Part shown: piece by piece, positions 5,136 to 5,458 of the stretch
Numbering within the stretch: position 1 is the stretch's first letter
Layout: the number at the start of each line of letters is the position of its first letter
NCBI GenBank assembly: GCA_027069035.1
Contig: JALXFI010000249.1
Location: forward strand, 1-5,458
Source of the DNA: a bacterium
GTDB lineage: Bacteria > Desulfobacterota > GWC2-55-46 > S146-80 > JALXFI01
DNA length: 5,458 nucleotides
Direction of reading: 5' to 3'
Position numbers and translations under genes: made by a program
Notes under the pieces: model-generated
What the model was told of the DNA's origin: nothing
The model's database searches: none
What the model saw: only the letters and a program-made list of their open reading frames with translations

Positions 5136-5458
5136 TTATACTCTCCTCTTACTCTTAACCATTGTCCAGATACCTGTAAGCATGATTAAAAACAACACAA
5201 TAGTTATCATCTTCTGCACTGCGGTAGTCTTAACAAGAAACGCCCCGAATACAAACAGAGGAAATAGCAGCGCTCGTGTTATTGCCCTTAAAAAGTCATG
5301 CTCCGCTATAAAGTCGGCAATCGGAGGGCTGTATCTGTAATAAAACTCGACAAATTTAGTTCCTATGCTGTTTGTTAAAAGATACTCATCCCTGAAATCC
5401 CTTAAAACCTTTACATGAGGCTCAAGGTAGGAACCATATGCCGCCGTGGCTATAAAAC
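5136..5458 (-). CDS. C-terminal end of a CFI-box-CTERM domain protein (5' end beyond window)
   Basis: The last 106 residues of a larger protein, entering from the right edge and ending in TAA at 5136-5138. The visible sequence opens with FIATAAYGSYLEPHV. The two leftover bases at the edge (GT) are consistent with TGT, giving the CFIATAAYGS box that defines the CFI-box-CTERM domain. The domain continues with VLRDFRDEYLLTNSIG and FVEFYYRYSPPIADFI (about 18-50), then two hydrophobic segments (about 58-75 and 82-100), and a basic tail KSKRRV. Domains of this type close otherwise diverse extracellular proteins; the two membrane spans and positive tail suggest anchoring or sorting at the membrane, but its biochemical role is not established. 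The main body of the protein is out of view. It points toward the toxin gene and is oriented like the C25 operon to the left. Confidence 0.85.
   Translation of the reverse strand, partial: FIATAAYGSYLEPHVKVLRDFRDEYLLTNSIGTKFVEFYYRYSPPIADFIAEHDFLRAITRALLFPLFVFGAFLVKTTAVQKMITIVLFLIMLTGIWTMVKSKRRV

Overview
The window suggests an uncultured-type Gram-negative bacterium with moderate G+C (roughly 40-45% in the main genes). The kind of lineage is a guess from gene content: a gingipain-like C25 peptidase, an HprK-like P-loop protein and a CFI-box-CTERM protein are a mix often met in Desulfobacterota, Nitrospirota and sediment candidate phyla. Nothing here fixes the species.

Left and centre (1-4148, all on the minus strand): a compact leftward unit of three genes. 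In order of transcription they are an HprK-like P-loop kinase/ATPase (2979-4148), a secreted stand-alone C25 propeptide protein (2214-2924) and a secreted gingipain-like C25 cysteine peptidase (1-2188), whose C-terminus lies beyond the left edge. The gaps are 54 and 25 bases, so they are probably co-transcribed. The peptidase has no stop codon in the window but reads cleanly for 729 codons. Its catalytic His (591) and Cys (625) are visible. The notable point is that prodomain and protease, normally one polypeptide, are two proteins here, each with its own signal peptide.

Middle right (4149-4508): no confident protein gene. A 28-31 codon reading frame abuts the kinase start. Beyond it is a compact element of nested inverted repeats (about 4282-4492), with imperfect terminal inverted repeats, three internal or adjacent palindromes and flanking 9-bp direct repeats. 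It resembles a MITE or palindromic interspersed repeat.

Right (4509-4989, plus strand): an AT-rich toxin-antitoxin pair of the RelE/ParE type, with an 11-base overlap between antitoxin and toxin and a perfect 14-bp inverted repeat just upstream. It looks like an inserted accessory module.

Far right (4990-5458): a CAGATTACACAGAT-type inverted repeat built on a 9-base period fills the convergent intergenic gap. After it, on the minus strand, comes the C-terminal end of a CFI-box-CTERM protein with two membrane segments.

Taken together, the minus-strand genes look like a cell-envelope or secreted-protein locus interrupted by a toxin-antitoxin module and small repeats. No rRNA, tRNA, CRISPR array or transposase gene was seen.
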